The position numbers and the translations under genes are program-made. Shown piece by piece: positions 7,339-14,165 of a DNA stretch of 19,280 nucleotides. Below the pieces are notes generated by a model. The model had not been told where the DNA came from. It ran no database searches and worked only from the letters and a program-made list of their open reading frames with translations. The DNA is from CALIZF01 sp046292445 (lineage in GTDB: Bacteria > Pseudomonadota > Alphaproteobacteria > Rhodobacterales > Rhodobacteraceae): assembly GCA_046292445.1 (NCBI GenBank), contig JBKBQT010000040.1:1-19280 (forward strand), given 5' to 3'. Every line of letters starts with the position of its first letter. Positions within the stretch are counted from its first letter, which is position 1.

Positions 7339-8814
7339 ATGGAGGATTTCGCGGCGGCGCTCGCCATCGTCACCCGCCTTGACGTCATCCTCGCCATGAT
7401 CGCCGGGGCGGTCGGCGGCGTCATGATCGGTGCGATCCCCGGCGTCGGTCCGCCCATCGCCATCGCAATCCTGCTGCCCGCCACCTTCGGGATGGACCCG
7501 GTGGTGGGCCTCACGCTGCTGCTCGGCATCTACGGGGCGAGCCTTTACGGCGGCGCGATCCCGTCCATCCTGCTCAACACCCCCGGCACCGCCGTCAACG
7601 CCATGACCACCTACGACGGCTGGCCGATGACCGAGCGGGGCGAGGCGACGCGGGCGCTCGGCCTCGCCTATGGCGCATCGTTCGTCGGGGGGATGCTGGC
7701 GGTCGGGGCGCTGATCCTCTTCGCGCCGGTGCTGGCAGGGATCGCGCCGCTGTTCGGCAGCCGCGAGATATTCCTCGCCGCCGTCCTCGGCATGGTGATG
7801 GTGGTGATCGTGCATCGCGGGCGGTCGCTGGCGGCCGGGGCGCTGCTCTTCTTCGGCATCTTCCTTGCGACGGTCGGGTATGAACCGGTGCGCTACACCG
7901 CGCGGTTCACCTTCGGGCAGTCCTGGCTGGCCTCGGGGGTCGATCTGATCGTGGTGGTGCTCGGCCTGTTCGCCATCGCCCAGGCGCTCGACCTGATCGC
8001 GGGGCGCGATGCGGCACAGGCACGGCCGCGGGTGGAGGGGAGCATCCTGCGCGGCCTGTTCGAGACCTTCCGGCACGGCCGGGTGGCCGCGACCGGGTCG
8101 GGCTATGGCGTTGCCATGGGGATCATCCCCGGCGTGGGCGAGTTCATGGCGCAGTTCCTGAGCTATTCGACCTCCCGCGCCCTGTCGCGCCGGCCCGGCG
8201 ATTTCGGCAAGGGTTCGCCCGAGGGGATCGTCGCATCCGAAAGCGCCAACAATTCCGTGCCCCCCGCCGCGATGGTCCCCCTGCTCGCCCTCGGCATCCC
8301 GGGGGAGGAGCTGACGGCGATGATGCTGTCGGTGTTCTACGTCCACAACGTGATCCCCGGTCCGGGGCTGTTCCAGACGCGGATGGATTTCGTCTATGCG
8401 CTCTACATCACGCTGGCGGTGATGAATGTCGCGGCGCTCGCCTTCGTGCTGCTGGCGACGCGGCCCATCCTGCGGGTGATCGCGATCCCGAACCGTTTCC
8501 TCGGGATGGCGATCCTCACGCTGTCCTTCGTGGGGGTCTATTCGATCCGCAATTCGGTGACAGACTGTGCGCTTGCGGCGGCGTTCGGGTTCTTCGGCTA
8601 CCTGCTCAAGCGGCTCGACCTGCCGGCGGTGCCGGTCATCCTCGGGATGGTGCTGGGGCGGATCGCCGAGGAGAAGTTCCGCACGTCGCTGCCCCGCATC
8701 AAGACGCCCTGGGACTGGATCGACCGGCCCGTGGCGCAGATCATCTTTGCCGCCATCGTCGCCGTGGTGCTGTTGCACCTCTGGTCGCTCTGGCGCGACT
8801 GGAGGAAGGCATGA
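7339..8814 (+). CDS. tctA: Tripartite tricarboxylate transporter large membrane subunit (TctA type)
   Basis: A 491-residue polytopic transporter that forms the transport path of the TTT system. The family's duplicated motif is clear: GAIPGVGPPIAIAILLP (31-47) and, in the second half, GIIPGVGEFMAQFLS (from 261). Also present are 'IYGASLYGGAIPSILLNTPGTA' (64-85), 'YDGWPM' (92-97), 'EGIVASESANNS' and 'LGIPGEELTAMML'. The length is normal for the family. The ATG at 7339 has GAGG at 7330-7333 and is preferred over the open frame reaching back to 7282, which would overlap tctB and add a non-family arginine/cysteine-rich leader. The stop overlaps the aldehyde dehydrogenase start (ATGA), tying transport to metabolism in one transcript. 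Confidence 0.95.
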   Translation: MEDFAAALAIVTRLDVILAMIAGAVGGVMIGAIPGVGPPIAIAILLPATFGMDPVVGLTLLLGIYGASLYGGAIPSILLNTPGTAVNAMTTYDGWPMTERGEATRALGLAYGASFVGGMLAVGALILFAPVLAGIAPLFGSREIFLAAVLGMVMVVIVHRGRSLAAGALLFFGIFLATVGYEPVRYTARFTFGQSWLASGVDLIVVVLGLFAIAQALDLIAGRDAAQARPRVEGSILRGLFETFRHGRVAATGSGYGVAMGIIPGVGEFMAQFLSYSTSRALSRRPGDFGKGSPEGIVASESANNSVPPAAMVPLLALGIPGEELTAMMLSVFYVHNVIPGPGLFQTRMDFVYALYITLAVMNVAALAFVLLATRPILRVIAIPNRFLGMAILTLSFVGVYSIRNSVTDCALAAAFGFFGYLLKRLDLPAVPVILGMVLGRIAEEKFRTSLPRIKTPWDWIDRPVAQIIFAAIVAVVLLHLWSLWRDWRKA

Positions 8815-10295
8815 ACCAGACCGACATCGACAGCCTCGCCGCGCAGCCGGTGGCAGCGCAACAGCTCTTCATCGGCGGCCGGTGGCAGGACGCGGCATCG
8901 GGCGCGGTGATGCCCGTCAACTCGCCCATCGACGGCAAGGCCCTGACCACGATCGCCGATGCCGGGGCGATGGACGTGGACCGCGCGGTGGCGGCGGCGC
9001 GGCGGGCCTTCGCGTCCGGCGTGTGGTCGCGGGCGGCGCCGGCGGTGCGTGCCCGGGTGCTGCACCGCATCGCCGACGCCATGGTGCGCGAGGCGCTGGC
9101 GCTCGCCGTCCTCGGCGTGCGCGACAACGGGACCGAGATTGCCATGGCCCTGCGCGCCGAACCGGGCAGCGCGGCCGGCACCTTCCGCTACTATGCCGAG
9201 GCCTGCGACAAGATCCCCGGCGAGATCGCGCCGACCGCGCCCGATGTGCTTGGCCTCGTCCACCGCGAACCGGTGGGGGTGGTCGGGGCCATCGTGCCCT
9301 GGAACTTTCCCCTGATGATCGGCGCGTGGAAGATCGCGCCGGCGCTGGCGGCGGGCAATTCGGTGGTGCTCAAGCCGTCCGAGGTCGCCTCGCTGTCGCT
9401 GCTGCGCCTTGCCGCGATCTGCGCCGACTGCGGGCTGCCCGAGGGGGTGCTGAACGTCGTGACCGGGCAGGGGGCGGTGGCGGGAGAGGCGCTCGGCCTG
9501 CACGGGGATGTGGACGTGCTGGTGTTCACCGGATCGGGCGGGGTCGGACGGCGGCTGCTGGACTATTCCGCCCGCTCGAACCTCAAGCGGGTGTATCTGG
9601 AACTGGGGGGCAAGTCGCCCAACATCGTCTTTGCCGATGCGCCGGACCTGAAGGCGGCGGCGCGGGTTTCGGCTGCCGGCATCTTCCGCAATTCGGGGCA
9701 GGTTTGCGTCGCCGGCTCGCGCCTCATCGTCGAGCGGTCGGTGGCCGAGGAATTCACCGCCCTGCTCGCCGCCGAGGCGCGGGCGATACGGGTGGGCAAC
9801 CCCTTGAGGCTCGACACGCAGGCCGGGGCCGTGTCGTCCGAGGCGCAGCTTGCCCGCGCGCTCGCCCATGTCGCGGATGCCGAGGCCGAGGGGGCGCGGC
9901 TTGTGACGGGGGGCACGCGGATCCTTGCGGAGACAGGCGGCACCTACATGGCGCCGACCATCCTTGCCGATGTCACGCCCGCCATGCGCCTTTCAAGGGA
10001 AGAGGTGTTCGGCCCCGTCCTCGCCGTGACTGCCTTTGACGGCGAGGACGAGGCGCTGCGCCTTGCCAACGGCACCGAATTCGGCCTTGCGGCAGCGGTC
10101 TGGACCGGCAGCCTGTCGCGCGCGCACCGGATGGTGCGGGGGATCGAGGCGGGGGTTGTGCATGTCAACACCTATGGCGGGCCGGATATCACCGTGCCCC
10201 TGTCGGGTCACAAGCAGAGCGGCAACGGGCACGACAAGTCGCTGCATGCGCTCGACAAGTTCGTGAACCTCAAGACCGCGTGGATCCAATTGTAA
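8811..10295 (+). CDS. NAD(P)-dependent aldehyde dehydrogenase (PuuC/aminoaldehyde type)
   Basis: A 494-residue cytoplasmic enzyme that oxidises an aldehyde to a carboxylic acid. Complete active site: N165 in PWNFP, K188 in VVLKPSE, the cofactor loop FTGSGGVGRRLL (239-250), general base E264 in LELGGKSPN, and nucleophile C299 in NSGQVCVAGSR. The conserved glutamate argues against a CoA-acylating (methylmalonate-semialdehyde type) enzyme and for a free acid product. The stretch 'SNLKRVYLELGGKSPNIVFAD' recalls PuuC-like and other aminoaldehyde or semialdehyde dehydrogenases. Its ATG overlaps the tctA stop by four bases, behind GGAGGAAGG. Together with the aminotransferase it would complete amine to aldehyde to acid. 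The substrate is unproven. Confidence 0.93.
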   Translation: MNQTDIDSLAAQPVAAQQLFIGGRWQDAASGAVMPVNSPIDGKALTTIADAGAMDVDRAVAAARRAFASGVWSRAAPAVRARVLHRIADAMVREALALAVLGVRDNGTEIAMALRAEPGSAAGTFRYYAEACDKIPGEIAPTAPDVLGLVHREPVGVVGAIVPWNFPLMIGAWKIAPALAAGNSVVLKPSEVASLSLLRLAAICADCGLPEGVLNVVTGQGAVAGEALGLHGDVDVLVFTGSGGVGRRLLDYSARSNLKRVYLELGGKSPNIVFADAPDLKAAARVSAAGIFRNSGQVCVAGSRLIVERSVAEEFTALLAAEARAIRVGNPLRLDTQAGAVSSEAQLARALAHVADAEAEGARLVTGGTRILAETGGTYMAPTILADVTPAMRLSREEVFGPVLAVTAFDGEDEALRLANGTEFGLAAAVWTGSLSRAHRMVRGIEAGVVHVNTYGGPDITVPLSGHKQSGNGHDKSLHALDKFVNLKTAWIQL

Positions 10296-10339
10296 CGATC
10301 GAGACCGTCGGTGCGACCTGATCCTGCGGAGGGGCATCC

Positions 10340-11350
10340 ATGATCGACCGTCGCCGATTGATCCTGACCGCTGTCGTCACCGGCGCGAGTGTCCTGACCG
10401 CAGGTGCACGCACCGCAGCGTCCCAGACGCTTGCGAAACAGACCGTACCGCCCGACTGGCTGCGGGAATGGCCGCGCACCGACTTTGCGCGCGCTGGCGT
10501 GCCCTTTGCCGAGATAGTCTCGGGCGGACCACCCAAGGATGGCATCCCGTCGATCGACGATCCACTTTTCCGCCCGCTGGATCAGGTCAGGGCCAACCCA
10601 CCCGAGCCTGTGCTGTCCGTCGAAATCGACGGCGTGGCGCGCGCCTATCCGCTGGCGGTCCTGATGTGGCACGAAATCGTCAACGACACGCTGGGGGGGC
10701 AACCGCTCGCCGTGACCTATTGCCCGCTGTGCAACACGGGCATCGTGTTCGACCGTGTCGTGGCGGGCCGTGTGACCACCTTCGGCACGACCGGCAAGCT
10801 GCGTCGGTCGGACCTCGTGATGTACGACCGCGAGACCGAAAGCTGGTGGCAACAGTTTGACGGCACCGCGATCATCGGCACCCGTCTCGGCACGGTTCTG
10901 CGAAAAGTGCCGGCACGGATGGAGAGCCACGGCGAATTTGCGGCGCGCCATCCGCAGGGGCAGGTTCTGGTGCCGAATGCGCCGACCCTGCGCGACTATG
11001 GCCGCAACCCCTATGTAGGCTACGACAGCCTGCGCCGGCCGTTCCTCTACGATGGCCGCTATGACGGCCCCGGCGAGCCGCTGATGCGTGTCGTCCATGT
11101 CGAGGGACGTGCAGAGGCATGGAGCCTTGGCCTGTTGCGCGCAAGGGGCCGGATCACGGCGGGCGATCTGACGCTCACCTGGTCGCCCGGTCAGGCGAGT
11201 GCACTCGATACCGCGCGAATCGCCGCGGGGCGGGATGTCGGGACAGTGGTTGTCACGGCGGCGGACGGGCGGCCGGTTGTCTGGACGATCCCCTTTGCAT
11301 TCGCCTTCGCCGCATTCATGCCGGATGCGCCGATCCGGCATCTGGACTGA
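10340..11350 (+). CDS. DUF3179 domain-containing exported protein
   Basis: A 336-residue protein of the DUF3179 family, whose function is unknown. It begins MIDRRRLILT followed by a hydrophobic stretch to about residue 28 (AASQ), so it is probably exported. The twin-arginine start is suggestive of Tat but not a strict motif. The family core is seen in 'AYPLAVLMWHEIVND' (102-116) and 'VTYCPLCNTGIVFDR' (125-139), with a C128-x-x-C131 pair that could bind metal or be redox active, and in 'ESWWQQFDG'. GGAGGGG precedes the ATG. It lies 44 bp after the aldehyde dehydrogenase, so it could be read through, but its function looks unrelated. Codons such as CGT, GCA, GGT, GTA and AGT are more frequent here than in neighbours, hinting at acquisition. 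Confidence 0.85.
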   Translation: MIDRRRLILTAVVTGASVLTAGARTAASQTLAKQTVPPDWLREWPRTDFARAGVPFAEIVSGGPPKDGIPSIDDPLFRPLDQVRANPPEPVLSVEIDGVARAYPLAVLMWHEIVNDTLGGQPLAVTYCPLCNTGIVFDRVVAGRVTTFGTTGKLRRSDLVMYDRETESWWQQFDGTAIIGTRLGTVLRKVPARMESHGEFAARHPQGQVLVPNAPTLRDYGRNPYVGYDSLRRPFLYDGRYDGPGEPLMRVVHVEGRAEAWSLGLLRARGRITAGDLTLTWSPGQASALDTARIAAGRDVGTVVVTAADGRPVVWTIPFAFAFAAFMPDAPIRHLD

Positions 11351-11360
11351 CCAGAAGCGT

Positions 11361-11600
11361 CTAGCGCCGCAGCACGTAGGTTCGCCACAGCCAGATCAGC
11401 AGCATCGCCCCGAGCACCGCCCCGACGAACCCGGCCAGCCAGCCGGTGACGGTCAGCAGCACCCGCAGCACGAGGCCGCCCACCAGCGCACCGAACACGC
11501 CGATGGCGATGGTCGTGGGCACGTCGGCATCGACCTTCATCAGGCGGGTCGCCAGAAAACCGGCAGCGGCGCCGATCACGATCAGAAGGACGATGGGCAT
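11361..11600 (-). CDS. GlsB/YeaQ/YmgE-family small membrane protein
   Basis: A 79-residue protein with three hydrophobic helices (about residues 3-20, 28-47 and 50-71). It has the glycine-rich pattern typical of the 'transglycosylase-associated' GlsB/YeaQ/YmgE family (LLIVIGAAAGFLATRLM, IGVFGALVGGLVLR, LAGFVGAVLGAMLLIWLWR). These proteins are often linked to envelope or general stress, but their biochemical role is unclear. It converges on the DUF3179 gene with only ten bases between the stops. It lies 87 bp downstream of fmt on the same strand, so it may have its own promoter in that gap or be a distal member of the def-fmt transcript. Confidence 0.8.
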   Translation of the reverse strand: MPIVLLIVIGAAAGFLATRLMKVDADVPTTIAIGVFGALVGGLVLRVLLTVTGWLAGFVGAVLGAMLLIWLWRTYVLRR

Positions 11601-11631
11601 GGTCCGCTCCGCCAGAATCGTGCGGACTATG

Positions 11632-11645
11632 GGCGGAATCCCGCC
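11632..11645. other. Short inverted repeat in the fmt to glsB-like gap
   Basis: GGCGG (11632-11636) and CCGCC (11641-11645) flank AATC in the 87-bp gap between the fmt stop and the small membrane protein gene. No T-tract follows on the minus strand. It could be a weak fmt terminator or a chance GC repeat. Confidence 0.2.
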
Positions 11646-11687
11646 AGTTTGGAACGGGTGATTTTGCCGTCCGTCGAAAGGTGGAGG

Positions 11688-12584
11688 TCAGTCGAGACGG
11701 CCCGGCAAGGCCAACCCCTTGAGCACCTCGGATGCCGGCATCGGGCGCTTGCCCTCGCGCTGCGCCGCGGTGATCTCGACCGCGCCCGTCCCGCAGGCGA
11801 TGCGGAACCCGCCGAGCACCGCCCCGGGCGCGCCCGATCCCTCGGCCAGACGCGACCGCAGCAGCCTGATCCGCTCGCCCCCCGCCATGCACCATGCACC
11901 GGGCACGGGCGACAGGCCGCGGATCTGGCGGTCCACATCGGCGGCCGGCTGCGTCCAGTCCACCCGCGCCTCGGCCTTGTCGATCTTGGCGGCATAGGTC
12001 ACGCCCGCCTCGGGCTGCGGCACGGGGCGGAGCGTGTCGAGCGCCGCGAGCGCCCGGGCGATCAGCGCGGCGCCCATGGCCGCCAGCCGGTCGTGCAGGT
12101 CGCCCGTCGTATCCTCGGGGCCGATCGGCGTTGCATCGCGCAGCAGCACCGGGCCGGTGTCGAGCCCCGCCTCCATCCGCATGATGCACACGCCCGTCTC
12201 GGCATCCCCGGCCATCACCGCCCGATGGATCGGCGCCGCACCCCGCCAGCGCGGCAGGAGCGAGGCATGGATGTTCAGGCAGCCGTGACGCGGCGCGTCG
12301 AGCACGGGCTGTGGCAGGATCAGGCCATAGGCGACCACGACAGCGACATCGGCACGAAGCGCGGCGAACGCCCCCTGGTCGGCCGGATCGCGCAGCCGCG
12401 CCGGATGGCGCACGGCGAGGCCGAGCGCGGCGGCGCGGGCATGCACGGGCGTCGGGCGCTCGGCCTGTCCGCGCCCCGCGGGGCGCGGCGGCTGGGTATA
12501 GACGCAGGCCACGTCATGCGCCGCGGCCACGGCATCGAGCGCGGGAACGGCGAAATCCGGCGTGCCCATGAACACCACGCGCAT
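11688..12584 (-). CDS. fmt: Methionyl-tRNA formyltransferase
   Basis: A 298-residue enzyme that transfers the formyl group from 10-formyl-tetrahydrofolate to Met-tRNAfMet for translation initiation. It starts MRVVFMGTPDFAVPALDAV, the family's nucleotide-like binding strand. The catalytic triad is N104 and H106 in CLNIHASLLPRWRGAAPIHRA plus D142 in AGLDTGPVL. The C-terminal OB-like tRNA-binding domain (about 200-298) is present, with 'AAKIDKAEARVDW' at the linker and 'GKRPMPASEVLKG' near the end. Length is slightly short but within the family range. It follows the degenerate deformylase gene directly (TAG then ATG, no gap). That is the usual def-fmt pairing, joining addition and removal of the formyl group in one operon. 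Confidence 0.96.
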   Translation of the reverse strand: MRVVFMGTPDFAVPALDAVAAAHDVACVYTQPPRPAGRGQAERPTPVHARAAALGLAVRHPARLRDPADQGAFAALRADVAVVVAYGLILPQPVLDAPRHGCLNIHASLLPRWRGAAPIHRAVMAGDAETGVCIMRMEAGLDTGPVLLRDATPIGPEDTTGDLHDRLAAMGAALIARALAALDTLRPVPQPEAGVTYAAKIDKAEARVDWTQPAADVDRQIRGLSPVPGAWCMAGGERIRLLRSRLAEGSGAPGAVLGGFRIACGTGAVEITAAQREGKRPMPASEVLKGLALPGRLD

Positions 12585-13079
12585 CTAGCGCCCCCCCTTG
12601 GCCGCGCGCCGCAGCAGCATGTCGCGCCGCAGCCGGCTGAGGCGGTCGAAATACATCCGCCCGTCGAGATGGTCGATCTGGTGCTGGACGGACGCGGCCC
12701 AGAGGCCGACGAAATCCCGTTCCTCCCAGTCCTCGGCCGCGTTCAGGAACCGGACCGTCACGGCACGAGGGCGGGGAACGGCAGCGGACACGCCGGGCAG
12801 GCAGGGGCTCGCCTCGTCATGGCTGCGCATCTGGCCCGATGCGTGCAGCACCGCGGGGTTGGCCATCCGCACCGCCTGCCCGCGCGCCTCCGAGGCATCG
12901 ACCACCGCCAGCCGCAGCATCACCCCGATCTGCGGCGCGGCAAGGCCCACCCCCGGCATCGCCTCCATCGTCGCCACCATGTCGTCCCAGATGGCGCGGA
13001 TCGCGTCGTCCACCGCCGGCACTTCGGCCGCGGCCATGCGCAGCCGGGCATCGGGCCAGCGCAGGATGGGGCGGATCAT
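12585..13079 (-). CDS. Degenerate peptide deformylase-like protein (HQIDH, predicted inactive)
   Basis: A 164-residue protein with the deformylase fold. Motif 1 is intact (GVGLAAPQIG, 43-52). Motif 2, normally EGCLS, is SPCLP with the metal-ligand cysteine kept (C93). Motif 3, normally HExDH, is HQIDH (133-137). Both metal-binding histidines remain, but the catalytic glutamate is glutamine (codon CAG at 12678-12680 on the minus strand). It should bind metal but not hydrolyse formyl-methionine efficiently. The intact frame, normal length and tight coupling (4-bp ATGA overlap with the gene before it, zero gap to fmt) argue for a maintained function rather than decay. Possible roles, all inferred: binding nascent chains, ribosome association, or modulating the active paralogues. 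Confidence 0.88.
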   Translation of the reverse strand: MIRPILRWPDARLRMAAAEVPAVDDAIRAIWDDMVATMEAMPGVGLAAPQIGVMLRLAVVDASEARGQAVRMANPAVLHASGQMRSHDEASPCLPGVSAAVPRPRAVTVRFLNAAEDWEERDFVGLWAASVQHQIDHLDGRMYFDRLSRLRRDMLLRRAAKGGR

Positions 13080-13546
13080 GGCACGGGCGGCGGCGGCGCG
13101 CCATCGACGATCAGCCGGCCGTCGAGGTGATCCGCCTCGTGCTGCGCCGCCATGGCAGCATCGCCGGTCAGGCGGCGGTCGTGGCGGCGGCCGTCAAGTC
13201 CGGTCCAGCGCAGCGTGACCGCCGCGGGCCGCGTCACATCCACCGGGCGGCCGGGGATCGACAGGCAGCCCTCGCTGCGGGTCACCGTCTCGGGCGAGGG
13301 GTCGGCGATCTCGGGATCGATGCAGACGACCGGATCGGGCGCCCCCTCGCGCCAGGCGACATCCATCACGAACAGCCGCCGCAGCACCCCGACCTGCGGC
13401 GCGGCAAGCCCGCGGCCCGGCGCGGCATACATCGTCTCGAGCATGTCGGCGGCCAGCGCGCGCACCCCCTCATCCACCGCGCCCACCGGCGCGCAGACCG
13501 CCCGCAACCGGTCGTCGGGATAAAGCACGATCGGCAGCACCGCCAT
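13076..13546 (-). CDS. def: Peptide deformylase paralogue, short form
   Basis: A 156-residue metalloenzyme predicted to remove the formyl group from N-terminal Met of new proteins. All three catalytic motifs are present: GRGLAAPQVG (44-53), EGCLSIP (92-98, ligand C94) and HEADH (136-140, ligands H136 and H140, catalytic E137). It differs from the first gene product in the GRG of motif 1. It also lacks the C-terminal helix, ending in a short proline-rich tail (APPPPVP). The real start is the ATG at 13546, which overlaps the upstream def stop (TGATG); the frame stays open further back only inside the neighbour. It is likely active, perhaps with different peptide preference. Confidence 0.9.
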   Translation of the reverse strand: MAVLPIVLYPDDRLRAVCAPVGAVDEGVRALAADMLETMYAAPGRGLAAPQVGVLRRLFVMDVAWREGAPDPVVCIDPEIADPSPETVTRSEGCLSIPGRPVDVTRPAAVTLRWTGLDGRRHDRRLTGDAAMAAQHEADHLDGRLIVDGAPPPPVP

Positions 13547-14070
13547 CAGGCGCCCGCCTTGGCCCGCTCGCGCTTGAGCTTTTCCATCTTGCGGGTGATG
13601 AGCTGCCGCTTGATCGGCCCGAGATAGTCGATAAACAGCCGCCCATCGAGATGGTCGATCTCGTGCTGCGCGCAGGTCGCCCAGAGGCCGGTGAAATGCT
13701 CTTCCTTCGGCGCGCCGTCGAGGTCGGTCCAGCGCACCCGCACCTCGGCCGGGCGCGTGACCTCGGCATATTGCTCGGGGATCGACAGGCACCCCTCCTC
13801 ATAGACCGTGACCGCTTCGGACCGCCAGACCACCGCGGGGTCGATCAGGACGAGCGGGCGGGGCGGTTTCTCGGGATCCTTCACGCAGTCCATCACGACC
13901 ACGCGGCGCAGCACGCCGACCTGCGGCGCGGCAAGGCCCACGCCCGGCGCGTCATACATCGTGGCGAGCATGTCGGCGGCGAGCGCGCGGATATCGGGCG
14001 TGATCTCGCCCACGGGTTCGGCGCGTTTGCGCAGGCGCGGGTCGGGATGGATGAGGATGGGCCGGATCAT
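13546..14070 (-). CDS. def: Peptide deformylase (canonical)
   Basis: A 174-residue Fe/Zn-dependent deformylase, the first gene of the cluster. It has motif 1 GVGLAAPQVG (43-52), motif 2 EEGCLSIPEQ (C94) and motif 3 QHEIDHLDG (H136, E137, H140). A basic C-terminal helix (ITRKMEKLKRERAKAGA) follows, as in type 1B enzymes such as E. coli Def, where it contacts the ribosome near the exit tunnel. This is the most likely housekeeping deformylase of the organism. It starts the operon def-def2-def3-fmt and is divergent from the C-S lyase gene, with 95 bp between them. No clear Shine-Dalgarno sequence precedes the ATG; a CATAAA box eight bases upstream could give a nearly leaderless mRNA. Confidence 0.96.
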   Translation of the reverse strand: MIRPILIHPDPRLRKRAEPVGEITPDIRALAADMLATMYDAPGVGLAAPQVGVLRRVVVMDCVKDPEKPPRPLVLIDPAVVWRSEAVTVYEEGCLSIPEQYAEVTRPAEVRVRWTDLDGAPKEEHFTGLWATCAQHEIDHLDGRLFIDYLGPIKRQLITRKMEKLKRERAKAGA

Positions 14071-14165
14071 GAGCGGGATTTATGCGATGCCGTGCCCCCG
14101 CGCAACGCCCCGCCCCTTCACCCCGGCCGCCGCCGCCGCTACCAAGGGCCAAACCGGAGGCAGGC

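Noticed and set aside
7240..8778. 512-residue minus-strand open frame opposite tctA
   Set aside because: The translation is rich in His/Arg/Gln/Asp with no recognisable domain. The plus strand carries intact TctA motifs.
8598..9869. Minus-strand open frame opposite the aldehyde dehydrogenase
   Set aside because: No domain pattern, and the opposite strand has a complete aldehyde dehydrogenase active site.
12585..13079. Third deformylase-like gene considered as a pseudogene
   Set aside because: The frame is intact, length is normal, metal ligands are retained and coupling to both neighbours is tight, so it is treated as a maintained gene with altered function.
11199..13130. 643-residue plus-strand open frame across the def-fmt region
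   Set aside because: Antisense to fmt and two deformylase-family genes with conserved catalytic motifs; composition is typical of a GC-rich shadow frame.
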